Positions 54,806 to 64,000 of a DNA stretch of 64,000 nucleotides are shown here, piece by piece. The position numbers were made by a program, and so were the translations under genes. The DNA is taken from the NCBI GenBank assembly GCA_944472135.2, contig OX235263.1, positions 7,113,517 through 7,177,516 on the forward strand, in the 5' to 3' direction. The notes beneath the pieces were generated by a model. That model did no database searches, had not been told where the DNA came from, and saw only the letters and a list, made by a program, of their open reading frames with translations. This DNA is from Trichobilharzia regenti (Eukaryota; Platyhelminthes; Trematoda; Strigeidida; Schistosomatidae). The stretch's first letter is position 1. Every line of letters starts with the position of its first letter.

Positions 54806-56094
54806 TCCAAGGCTCACATTTTAACCTATTTGGAATTTATTGAATGAACATGTGTCAGTCTCACAGTGACTGATGATTTTCCCAACGTGACTCATCAGAA
54901 TACTATACACTGAACCCATTGACCATCTTCACTATGAAAAGTATCGCTTGATACACGAAGTCTACGTTGGAATCATCCGAACCTCTTTAAACCCTACACT
55001 TGAATAAAGTAATGATAATTAGTTCTTGAAGTTCAAGCGTTTGTCCGTTAAGATTTTATTGACTTATGTGGAATGACAACAATCAGAGGAGTATTGAACA
55101 CGAGTTTCGTTCAACCTTAAGACTCACATTGGCGTTACGCATTTATATAATCCCTTACCTCAGGCACCTCAGTTTTTGAGCCTACCATATTCACTATGTA
55201 GTTACTGGGTTGAAAGTCCATCATCCAAGCAGCCCACATTTGAATAGAAGTAATAATGAAATAATGATGAAATCCTTCAACCAATCAAACAAATAATTCG
55301 CAAATCACCAATATGTGTTCTGATATAATCCCGAGTCTGTCACCTCACATAAATTATAGCGACTAGTCTTCTGACAGCAGGATCTATGAATTTACAGTCG
55401 TTGAAGTGGACACTTTTACAGTTTTCAATCTAGACATCTGACAAATGCTTAAACTCTCTGACCTAACTAGGTTACGAAACCTATTTGATCTAAAATTCAT
55501 TTTCTAAAGGATATCGGCTCTTCTTATGTATAAATTATTGAACAAGTGTTTCACAACGTTTAAATGTAATACTATCTCACTAACCTTCATTAGCTGTTGA
55601 TTTCTACCTCACAATCTAAGATGGAATCAATAGGGGTTAGATGTCACATCTGAGTAAATAATAATGTTCAAACTGACCTTGATTTATGGATTATGCATCG
55701 TAGACTTTAATACTAGTCCAAGTAAAATATACAGTCATCAGTTTGAGGAGTTGAAAGACAAAGCCGAAGCAATGATGAAATGTCCCAAAAACGGGGACAT
55801 GATGGATGTTGGTCATCTCTAGTTCTATGATGATTCTGTAACCGATATCGTCTCATTACGATATCTACCCCGAAAACAAACAAAAAACTGCATGAAAATA
55901 ACAATTTAGTCTATCATATGTATTATTTTCATTATTGTTATTCATCCCTTGGGTTCCAACGAGAATCATGAGGCTTCACCAATACATTTCCATTTTAATC
56001 TGTGAACAGTCTCAACCAGCAGGAAAACAGCAGATCATGTGTGATAAAAAATATTCACCACCGATAACAATAGCTGGTGCTAGTCTCACCACAT
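54806..56094. other. Old unrecognised DNA
   Basis: A possible Family C scrap lies at 55065-55150 (GAGGAGTATTGAACACGAG, TTTCG). No gene or clear repeat otherwise. Confidence 0.4.
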
Positions 56095-56305
56095 AGTGAA
56101 TTGGTAGAAGCCGGAATTCATGGGATAGCCATTGGATAGGGTCCAGGTGACTGGAAGGTCCTAAGCTTAAACCCTGGCGGTGGGTGTGCGCCCATGAAGA
56201 GTCCCGAACTGGGATGAAATAGCTGGCTGTCTAGTACTCCATGATGGCTTTCCAATGGTTCTCTAACTGATTTCAGCTCATGATAAAATCCTGTAACTTT
56301 TGGAA
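56095..56305 (+). repeat. Family C, 3' two-thirds
   Basis: Body (GTGAATTGGTAGAAGCCGG), degenerate tRNA-like region, then CATGAAGAGTCCC and GGGATGAAATAGC with GTCTAGTACTCC. The hammerhead stem I is broken on its 5' side. Confidence 0.7.
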
Positions 56306-56309
56306 TTAT

Positions 56310-56585
56310 TGACTACCTTTTTGGGACTCACAGGATGCTAATCACTGATAGCTCAGGATCGTTCTCAATGGCCTAGATGCATTGATTTCTCAGTGTTTTT
56401 CGATGTCACTGTCCTTTCATGTGTAAACTTTCTGCTCGTTATCGTCTTTTTGGATTTCTTTTCCCCTGTTTGTCTATGTCTTTATGCGCTACATAGAGTG
56501 TGACACCTTGAACTAAAGCCTTTCTGTACAAAGTCCTAAGTCGAAACTCAGTCAGTTACCATTACAGCTAATAATCCCACTGTTA
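56310..56585 (+). pseudogene. LINE-F extreme C-terminus and 3' UTR
   Basis: IAQDRSQWPRCIDF corresponds to the 'MAQNRxQW' ending of LINE-F. Then 3' UTR and GTACAAAGTCCTAAGTCGAA with a (CAGT)n start. Confidence 0.6.
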
Positions 56586-56844
56586 AAGTCGTCTTATTAT
56601 CAATAAAAAAACAGGCCTGCTTAAAATTGGGCTACTAAAAACGTCCATCGTGTAGTTGCACACAGTTTCTCCTATTCAGATTGTTTAAATCTAGTAAAAT
56701 ATAACCTTGAATAGTATTGCTCACCTTGGCGAGTATTTTAAAACATCTGCAACTGCAGGTTTGGCAAGTTTATACTGTTAAACATGAGAAAAACCATTGG
56801 AACTTATCTCAATATAAGAGATAATTGTTCCTCAGTGGTATACT

Positions 56845-57345
56845 TAGTATTCAAGTATTGGTTTTGTAGGGATTTTGTTTGATTGCATGGAGGATTTCAT
56901 TATGAGATGACATCAGTTAGAGAACCACTGGAAAACCTGGGAGTGCTGGACAGCTGTTTCGTCCTAGTCGGGGACTCTTCAGCAGTACGCACCCACCGGG
57001 ATTCGAACCTAGGACCATTTGGTTACAAGGTGAACTCGCAGACAATTCAGCCACTGGGTCCCGATCCAATGGCCAGTCCCCATGAATTCTAACTTCTGCT
57101 AGCCAATTCACGGCATAGCGCGACCACTTCGCAATGTCTTATTCGATGAGTTACTGCCTCATCTTCAACCTGCTGTACTCTACTGGTCACGACTTCCCAC
57201 TAGAACCCCAGGTTAACTGCCTGAATAGGGCCAGTTACTAGTGATCATCAAATTAATTTTCAAGTATTGGTTTTTGTAGGGATTTTGTGTTTGATTGCAT
57301 GGAGGATTTCATCATCATGAGCTGACATCAGTTAGAGAACCACAC
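56845..57345 (-). repeat. Family C hammerhead repeat, about 1.2 units
   Basis: CAAGTATTGGTTTT begins at 56852 and again at 57261, giving a 409-bp unit with a direct overlap of about 84 bp. The tRNA-like B box is near 57002. This copy carries the only canonical hammerhead core of the family. Confidence 0.9.
56943..56988 (-). ncRNA. Hammerhead ribozyme candidate of Family C
   Basis: Read on the minus strand from 56988: stem I GUACUG against CAGCAC (five of six pairs), core CUGAAGA, stem II GUCC/GGAC with loop CCGACUA, GAAA, stem III CAG/CUG, then the GUC site. Every invariant core base of the type I hammerhead is present. The Sm-alpha ribozyme has the same size and layout, including the short stem III. 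Cleavage is inferred, not shown. Confidence 0.78.
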
Positions 57346-57656
57346 AAAATGTACTCCTGAACTTTTTATATAATTGGCATTCAACAAGATTTCGTCGTGT
57401 ATTTCTCGAAGGAGACGATGAACAGACATTATCATCATGGTGTGTTGGTTTGCATTTCAGGTCAGATAGCACGAACTGTGTCACACGGGATCAACTGTCA
57501 GTTAATCTTCTATTTGAAGATCCTAAACGAAGGAAAAACATGATTTAATAAACTCCACTGAAAATTTTGTACATTGTAGAAATACTGTTCAGCTACAAAG
57601 ATATTATTATTATTACGATTATTATTAGGAAAAACAAAAATAAATAAATTTCAATA
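57346..57656. other. Nothing recognised
   Basis: AT-rich, ending in (ATT)n near 57601-57630. Confidence 0.45.
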
Positions 57657-57657
57657 G

Positions 57658-58018
57658 TGTTGTAAGGATCTGTAGGGATTATATTTGTTTTTACGAGTTT
57701 GATCACAGATTGATGTCAGTTAGACAACCGGCATTGAAAACCAACCAAGGAGTACTGTCAGACAGCTGTTTCATCATCCTAGTTTTGGGAATCATCGACA
57801 ATACGCACCCCCGTGGGATTCGATCCTGGTTACAAGGCAAGCTAGCTCATATACACCATTCAGCCACTGGGATCCGACTCCTTAATGGCCAATTCGTGAA
57901 TTGCCAACTACTTCTACCGATTCGTGATGCATTTAGAGCGACCACCAAACAATGTAATAAAACTTGTAAAAACAAATCTAATCCCTCTAAACCAACTATT
58001 AAAAATTAATCTGAGGCT
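57658..58018. repeat. Family C, minus copy with short inverted tail
   Basis: 57658-57950 (minus) holds a shortened tRNA-like region and a decayed hammerhead. 57958-58018 (plus) is the unit end (AAACTTGTAAAAACAAATC, TTAAAAATTAATCTGAGG). Confidence 0.7.
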
Positions 58019-58019
58019 T

Positions 58020-59510
58020 CATTATAGAAAAGATTTTATTTTGATAAATTACACAGTGTTATACAGTAATATTGGCTGATGATCACGTTTCGAGCACAAT
58101 TTATTATTGCCACTCATAATCATATCAAGTCACTCACTCACTCACTCACTCAACTCTCTTCCTTCATTTATATTCATGAGTGGAATTGATGATTAGATAT
58201 TTGAATAAAATTAACAATATAGGATAATGTACATTCAGAAACAATAAAATGAGTGTTATTCATCAATTACAATCAGATGGGAAATAAGGTGAGTGTATTT
58301 TATAGTCATAATAAGTAACTTGTTAGAATGTTGTGATGTCTGTCTGTCTGGATTCAACATAGAACTTGGCACCAAAGTGCACCAGTTCGAGTTGCCACGT
58401 TCCAAATACCACACAAAGGTAGACAAGAAGATGAGTGAAGAGAATCAATAGAATTTGACAAGTATAAGAGTGAAACACAATGGGTAATGGTAGAAACGAA
58501 TATGAAAGATTACAGAGACTGAATACATGTGCGCTGGCCATTGACAACGATTTTGAGCCATGTCACCTGTTGTCTCCAGCCATTGATTCCTAGAGTCAGT
58601 CCCGAGGGCCCCAACCCGGAAGTCCGCATCTCCCTACCTTACTCAGTTTAACTGTCAAGGATTTCATGGATTGATGAGGCCATGTTTTTGTTTGGCCACC
58701 ACTTACTCTTTTCCAACCTGCACCACCTATATCAGCTAGTAATGCCCGTCGGGCGGGGGAGGCGATGGTTAGGCGTGCGCAACACGTGACCTAGCCATCT
58801 CAATCTATGTAACTTTATAGCCTTGTCGATTGATTTTCCCTCTTTGCCCAACACTCTACGCCTAATGTCAACATTACTTACCTTATTAAACCACCTAACG
58901 TGAGACAGAGATCATAGACATCTATGTTGTGATGTGCTTGAATTGAAATAGAATTTGGAGATTATTTATTATCCTCTTCTGATTTGACTGACTGGTGGTA
59001 ATAATATCTTCCATATTTCTGGTATTTGCTTTGAGTCATTTCTGCTGCATGTGTTAGGTGTAGACTCAATGGACCAGTCAGGACTCAGTAATCAATCTCT
59101 TTCTATATCCACCTACATAGATTACTTCTTAGAATCTTAACCCTCTCCCACCATGCTATTGTGTGATTGTGTGTTAATGCATGCGGTGCAATCACAGAGC
59201 TTTATTCTAAATTACTTATCCTCTCGGGGTCAAACATTCTTACCTTAGCTAAATTCTTATGTTCTGACAGGCAATCTCACTACTCCCGATCTACTAGTTT
59301 GACCTAAAGTGGTTGACTTCACTCACAGTCATTGTAGGGTATTTTGTAAATTATATTATTTTGTTTAATTGGGTCCACTGACAGAGTCCCTTAGTCTGCA
59401 CAACTTGTCTCTGAGTGAGTTTGTAGGTTTGAATGCAGCCACCCTAATTCCTACTTTATTAAGAATCCTACTTAGAGTCTCAGATGTTCCCTCCATATAT
59501 GGTATGTATG
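58020..59510 (+). repeat. Repeat D, longest copy, split by LINE-F
   Basis: 58020-58339 and 58924-59510 together give the most complete D (about 900 bp): TTTTATTTTGATAAATTACA, CACGTTTCGAGCACAA, GGATAATGTACATTCAGAAA, then after the insertion ATTTATTATCCTC, CTCCCACCATGCTATTG and TTATTAAGAATCCTAC. Continuity across the gap is confirmed by the uninterrupted copy at 36328-36430. No coding frame. Confidence 0.8.
58340..58923 (-). pseudogene. LINE-F, best preserved C-terminus
   Basis: Minus strand: NKVSNVDIRRRVLGKEGKSI, LHRLRWLGHVLRTPNHRLP, then frameshifted GGQTKTW and GDMAQNRCQWPAHM, followed by a 3' UTR and a (GACA)n tail. It is flanked by the 12-bp duplication ATGTTGTGATGT at 58328-58339 and 58924-58935. 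A 5'-truncated insertion keeping only the post-RT part. Clade not certain; the motifs resemble RTE-like LINE C-termini. Confidence 0.82.
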
Positions 59511-59564
59511 AAAGTAGATGACTTATATTCTTTCTTATTTATGTTATCATTATTAGTTTCCTAG

Positions 59565-59895
59565 ATTTCTAGTAAGAAGTCGTGACCAGTGAGGTCCATC
59601 GAGTCAAGTGTGAAGATGGATGTCCCATCGATGACATTGGTTGGTGCCAGTCGCTCTAAATGCATCCCTAATTGGTAGGAGTAATTAGAATTCATGCATG
59701 GGCAAGTCATTCAGTCGGGTCGAGTATCAGTGGCTGAATGGTATACGAGCTAGCTTGCGTTACAGGTGGAAGGTCCTGGATTTGACCAGTGGCAGTGGGT
59801 GAGTACTGATGATGATGATGATTCCCATGGTTGGTTTTCAATGCTTCTCTAACTGATATCAATCCGTGATCAAACGTGTAAAAATAATGATAACA
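59565..59895 (+). repeat. Family C, body, tRNA-like head, truncated hammerhead
   Basis: GTCGTGACCAGTGAGGTCC, AGTGGCTGAATGGTATACG and GAAGGTCCTGGATTTGACC are present. The hammerhead is replaced by (GAT)n after GTACTGATGAT, so no ribozyme remains. Confidence 0.75.
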
Positions 59896-61019
59896 AAAAC
59901 AGCAGAAATACTCGTTGTGTGATGATGATGATGATGACGACAATGGTGATTATCACTAAATAATAATAATGTTCACACCTTTAATTAAAATAGCTAACTG
60001 GTACGTATTCATTATTAACTAACTCCTTACCATCCTCACCCCCCATACACACAACGCATGTAAACTTTATCCACAGACATCCAATTCTACTGCCTTCCTG
60101 TCTTCATTTTCAGCTAACAGGAAAACACACCCATTTTATCATTATGACGAAATCAGTCAACCCTGTTTACGTACTTACTTACTTACTTTATTACATACAA
60201 CTGCCCATCCCAAACACCACCTTCCAAACAACCAACCAACCCACCCACCCCCATATTACACGCACACACACACACACTAACACTGATAGTACATACCACA
60301 GTGTTATATTACAAGGAGTACATCATTCTTATGATGATGAATGGCAGAGATTCTTTGTGTCTTTTATTTTATTTATTTTTTATCAAAAACTATCATTTTG
60401 ACTTCTGATATATACATAGATATACTATAGACAATTTTATTTATCAGCAACTCTGCCCACACACTCACACGCACACACACACGAGGGCCCTAGAAATGCA
60501 GATACCTCCTCCATACAGACGTGTACATAGTTAGCAAAAAACATCAATCAGCAACACAGAGGGAATGAGAGAGAGAGAGAGAGAGATATAGCGAGAACCA
60601 GAAATAATCGTAAATAAATAAATAAATGTAAAAACAAAGTTGTTGTTGCTGACGTTTTTTCCACTCCTTTTGCACATTTTTCCACGTTTTTCTTTTCCTG
60701 TAAAACAATCCGTCTAAAAACTAAAATCTTAGATAAACAAAGATGAGTGGATATGATCAAGACATCATGACATCAAGTTGGTTTGTCTTTCTTCGTCTTC
60801 TTGTTCATCTTCATCCAAGGAGGTGGGGTAATCTGATCAGTGATACAGTATCTTGTATGTGTGTGTTTGTGATTCATGCCAATGTTGACAGAAACGATGG
60901 GTTTAGTTTCTGTTTAGAACTGCGTGTAGGTATATTAAGTGTGTTTATGTGTGTGTGTGTGTGTGCAGAAATGATGTGTATATATTGAGAGATTCTTCCA
61001 CAAAATGATATACCCGATA
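59896..61019. other. Low-complexity non-coding stretch
   Basis: (GAT)n at 59919-59940, (ACTT)n at 60172-60188, (CA)n at 60262-60276 and 60462-60482, (GA)n at 60568-60587, (GT)n at 60945-60965. Frames here translate these runs. Confidence 0.55.
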
Positions 61020-61150
61020 AAGAACAACCATTAAAAATCAACATGGAGTACGAGACAGTCGTTTTGACCTAGTTTACGACGTTTCAGTAGCTCACTCCAA
61101 TAGCTTTATCATGAAGTTAAACCTAAAACCTTTTAGATTATGAGGTGAGG
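61020..61150 (-). repeat. Family C scrap
   Basis: AACATGGAGTACGAGACAG, TTTTGACCTAGTTTACGACG and TTTCAGTAGCTCAC follow the order of the Family C hammerhead end on the minus strand. Confidence 0.45.
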
Positions 61151-61224
61151 AAGTTGAGCATTCATCTGCTTGGTTGGAATTCAGCGATCTATGAATTCGA
61201 ATTTTTAGAATTTTTAATATATCT

Positions 61225-61335
61225 GTGCATTGAAGTTTCTGTAGCGGTTTGGTTAAGTTTTGGGGGTGGAGTTGCTAGCACCACACCCCAACCCTCCCTC
61301 TTTATCCGGGCTTGGGACCGGTTAGAAAACTAGCA
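61225..61335 (-). mobile_element. SINE-B body fragment
   Basis: As read on plus: GAAGTTTCTGTAGCGG, GTGGAGTTGCTAGCACC, CAACCCTCCCTCTTTA. This is the SINE-B body without head or tail. Confidence 0.6.
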
Positions 61336-61339
61336 AGCT

Positions 61340-61845
61340 AGCAGTCTAGGCGAGGTCACAAAGAATATTTCCAACACGTTGCAGACTTTACCTTTATCAA
61401 CCAACAACTGTCTTCGCTGGCTCTATACTGAAGATCAGGTGGCCGGGTCGGAAACAAACACCAACTATGGAAAACTATGGGAACAAACAAACAAAACAAG
61501 AACCAACCAATCACCAACCCACAAATATGCAGTTGGAGAAAGTGGAGATGGATTGATTGGACACTCGTGGCTGAGGAGGCGGCTGGGTGACATAGCGTGC
61601 GCGTCAGGCTATTGCTCGTGTGGAACCAGGCCGAAAGGGAAGCGCGCGGCGAGTTGGTCGTCAGTGGAAGGGTGACATGGAGGAGATGGTGTGAAGAGGA
61701 GTTGAAACAGTATGTATGGACTAACATGGATACAGGGGAAAAGTACAGCAGAAGGAAGATAGAAGTGGCAAGTGAAGACGTGGAGTTGAAGCTCTATGTT
61801 CCACTAGGAACCCAGGGGAACAATAACAATATAATAATGAATTCG
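61340..61845 (+). pseudogene. LINE-RTE, C-terminal part and 3' end
   Basis: VTKNISNTLQTLPLSTNNCL, KWRWIDWTLVAEEA, then an uninterrupted stretch WNQAEREARGELVVSGRVTW and CEEELKQYVWTNMDTGEKYS. It ends GAAGCTCTATGTTCCACTAG with an AATAA-rich tail. Relatively young copy with one or two frameshifts. Confidence 0.82.
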
Positions 61846-61872
61846 AATTTGTGTGAATTAGCGATATATAGC

Positions 61873-62072
61873 GATTTCGTCAGTGGCGCAGAGATAGGAT
61901 GCTCGCCAAACACGCAGGTGATTCGGGGTTCGGTTCCTTGCCACTGACGCACTCTTTTACCTCGTTTAGCCAGTCATAAGACTGATAAAGTGGGAAGGTT
62001 GGGCATGAGGCTAGCAACCCCATCCCGTAAAAATAATAAATACCACTGCTAACGAAACTTCAAGCCTGCAAG
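61873..62072 (+). mobile_element. SINE-B, tail truncated
   Basis: Head GTCAGTGGCGCAGAGATAGG with B box GGTTCGGTTCC and acceptor-like GTCAGTG/CACTGAC region. Body CTCGTTTAGCCAGTCATAAG and CCCCATCCCGTAAAAATAAT. It stops at CTTCAAGCCTGC, before the RTE-like terminus. Confidence 0.8.
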
Positions 62073-62074
62073 TA

Positions 62075-64000
62075 TTCGAGTTTGTGTCACATCAGACATA
62101 TGTCATCCAAACGCGAAATCCTGATCTTCCAGCGTATTCCTATTTTCACACTTCCTGTGAACAATCTGATGCATAATCCAGTCCATCACAATCAGGAATG
62201 TCATGTGTGATGGTAGGCAGACAGCCTTGTCTTACTCGTATATTCACTTCAAACATCTTGTTGGGTTTTTCGTTGTGGATCACATGATACATAGCACTAC
62301 CATATAGCCAGCTGTTGAATGAGGTTGATAAAGACTTGGGGGCTGCATTCCATATTATTGAACCAGTTTTCAAATTACCTCTCGGTCAACGCTATCTGTC
62401 GAAAGCCTTTTTGAAGTCGATGAAGTTGGGGTAGACGTTTGACTACTATTCTATGCTTTTTTCTGTGATAATGATAATGCGTAGTGTAGCAATTTGATCA
62501 GCACATGATTTGCCTTTCTTGAATCCAGCTTGTTCCAGTGAGGGAAGAAGTTCTGTATCCAGTACATCTTTCATTTTCTCCACGATGACAGGACTTGGTA
62601 TTTTACTTGGTGTGGGTTGACACGAACATGACTCCACGCCAGTTCTTGCATAGGTCTAACTAGGTCGCTCTTCATTGGTAGCTTGACAAGGTAGCTAGCC
62701 CTTCTTCCAGTCATTAAGCACCTCTCCTTCCTTCCAAACCTTTAGGAATAACTGCTTGAGCACATATGCCCCAGTTTTCAGGTCCGTCTTCAGTGCTTCG
62801 AATTAAGGGGGGGATTCCGTCTGGTCCTGCTGCCTTCCCTGCAGGCGTTCAGTAGCTTGATCACATTCAAGATTTCTGCTTTCGTTGGAGGATTGGTGTC
62901 CATTGGCAGGCAGTTCTGTGGGTGCTATTGGTCGTGGTAGCATTCCTAGGCGAGCCGCAGATGATGGTAGATTCAAGAGTCCTCTGAAGTGATCAGACCA
63001 TTGTTTTATTTGTCTCTTCTCCTTGATAATCAGGTTCTCTTGAGCATCTTTAATTGGTTTCATCATCTGGATTGATATCTCCAATATCCGATATAATGCC
63101 CTGAGGTCTCTTTTACTTGCAACCTGTCTGTTCTGCTTCATTTGCCAGCCAGTGTGTCGTAGAATTGTCTTTTGTCTCTCCTAGCACCCTTCTTCGCTTC
63201 TTTATTCAGTAAGTGAGATGCATATCGAACTCAGCTTCTCCTATTGTTGCCCATCCCTGCATTGAGTCATCTTCTCTTTCACCATCCTCCTCTCCTCGAT
63301 TAGCTTTCAAGTTGAGAGCCATTCCTTGTTTTGTCTCTTCTTTCTCCCCAGAACAGTTGTGCACGTTTCCTTGAACATCACCTTCAGAGAGTTCCAATGG
63401 TCTTCCAAGCAGGTTTCCTCAGTGGTATCACGTAGTACATCCGGCTTTGCTCTGATCTGATCTGCAGTGAAGGCCTCCCTTGCTTGTAGTTTTGTCCTTC
63501 ATTTTCTGAACGTTGGACTGGAATTACAGTGGCCTGTCTCCATTTGTTCTGAAGGATTTCAGCTCCACCTTGAAGGTTCCTTGAACCAGATGACGGTCTG
63601 AGCCCATATCTGCTCCCCTTCTCGACTTTGCATACAACAAGCAGCTTGAGTCTCCCATTTCTTGAGCAACATTGAGATGAATTCTATCTGGTTTCGGTGT
63701 GTACATCAGGCGAAATCCATGTTGCTTTATGTATATCCTTGTGCTTGTATATGCCCCCTCCGATCATCAATTCATTGAAAGCATAGAAGTTTGCGAAGAA
63801 CTCTCCCTTCTCATTCATTTTGTCGAGCGAGAGCCTCTCGATCCATGATGAGTTCTCTTCCCGTATTATCTGCTCCCAGCTGGGCTGGTATTCATGTCTA
63901 CCATGAGGATTTTGATGTGGCCATTTGGGATGTTTCCTATTACTGTTTGCAATTGTCTGTAAAACATCTTCCTTCTTCTCTTGTTATGAGTTGTTTGTAG
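62075..64000 (-). pseudogene. LINE-RTE, endonuclease and RT, runs off the window
   Basis: The longest RTE copy here. Minus strand from the right edge: endonuclease region (KATWISP then IHLNVAQEMGDSSCLLYAKS and MGSDRHLVQGTFKVELKS, the SDH-type end), a linker (GEKEETKQGMALNLKANRGE; ALYRILEISIQMMKPIKDAQ), KEKRQIKQWSDHFRGLLN, then RT motifs QAGFKKGKSCADQIATLRII and MFEVNIRVRQGCLP. It stops at about 62075 just before the YADD region, so the 3' half is missing. Stops and frameshifts throughout. Confidence 0.85.

Noticed and set aside
1..64000. CRISPR arrays, bacterial operons, ribosome binding sites, rRNA
   Set aside because: The DNA is animal in character; no regularly spaced direct repeats with unique spacers and no rRNA-like sequence were seen.

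Overview
The window looks like a gene-poor, repeat-dense stretch of a schistosome (blood fluke) genome. The best evidence is a 329-bp tRNA-headed repeat with a canonical type I hammerhead ribozyme, the hallmark of the Schistosoma Sm-alpha retroposon/satellite. It occurs here with Penelope-like elements (PLEs) and with RTE-like and CR1/jockey-like LINEs of the SR/Perere type. The DNA is AT-rich, with many (ATT)n, (AT)n and (CA)n runs. I found no host protein-coding gene that I can support. The only intact long reading frame is the LINE protein at 47563-50454. Species cannot be fixed by reading alone.

Family names used below. SINE-A: tRNA-like head with a CR1-like LINE tail. SINE-B: the same kind of head with an RTE LINE tail. 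Sm-alpha-like: 329-bp unit, tRNA-like head plus hammerhead. Family C: about 410-430-bp unit, Thr-tRNA-like head plus hammerhead; the commonest repeat here, with some 25 copies or pieces. Family E: repeat with a more degenerate hammerhead-like motif. LINE-CR: CR1/jockey-like LINE ending in AATAAA and (ATT)n. LINE-RTE: RTE-like LINE ending in (AAT)n. LINE-F: third LINE with a (CAGT)n tail. D, G and H: repeats without recognised coding.

Layout. 1-3 kb: SINE-A, LINE-CR tail, PLE endonuclease relic and an inverted repeat. 4-8 kb: D, decayed LINE-RTE, Sm-alpha-like copy split by SINE-B, LINE-CR tail. 8-20 kb: E inverted pair, LINE tails, Family C copies, SINE-A, LINE-F, LINE-RTE. 20-30 kb: one mostly single-copy stretch, then Family C inverted pairs, SINEs and a duplicated segment H. 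30-43 kb: two PLEs each interrupted by LINE-CR, the perfect Sm-alpha-like palindrome, a D palindrome, and a four-level nest at 37.0-40.9 kb. 43-51 kb: three LINE-RTE copies head to tail, the third split by the intact LINE-CR. 51-64 kb: Sm-alpha-like relics next to a PLE, Family C, D split by LINE-F, and a long minus-strand LINE-RTE running off the right edge.

The pieces suggest an ecology of dependence (inference). LINE-CR and LINE-RTE supply 3' ends copied by SINE-A and SINE-B. The hammerhead repeats share habits with PLEs: copies slightly longer than one unit, and inverted pairs. They may use PLE-type machinery.
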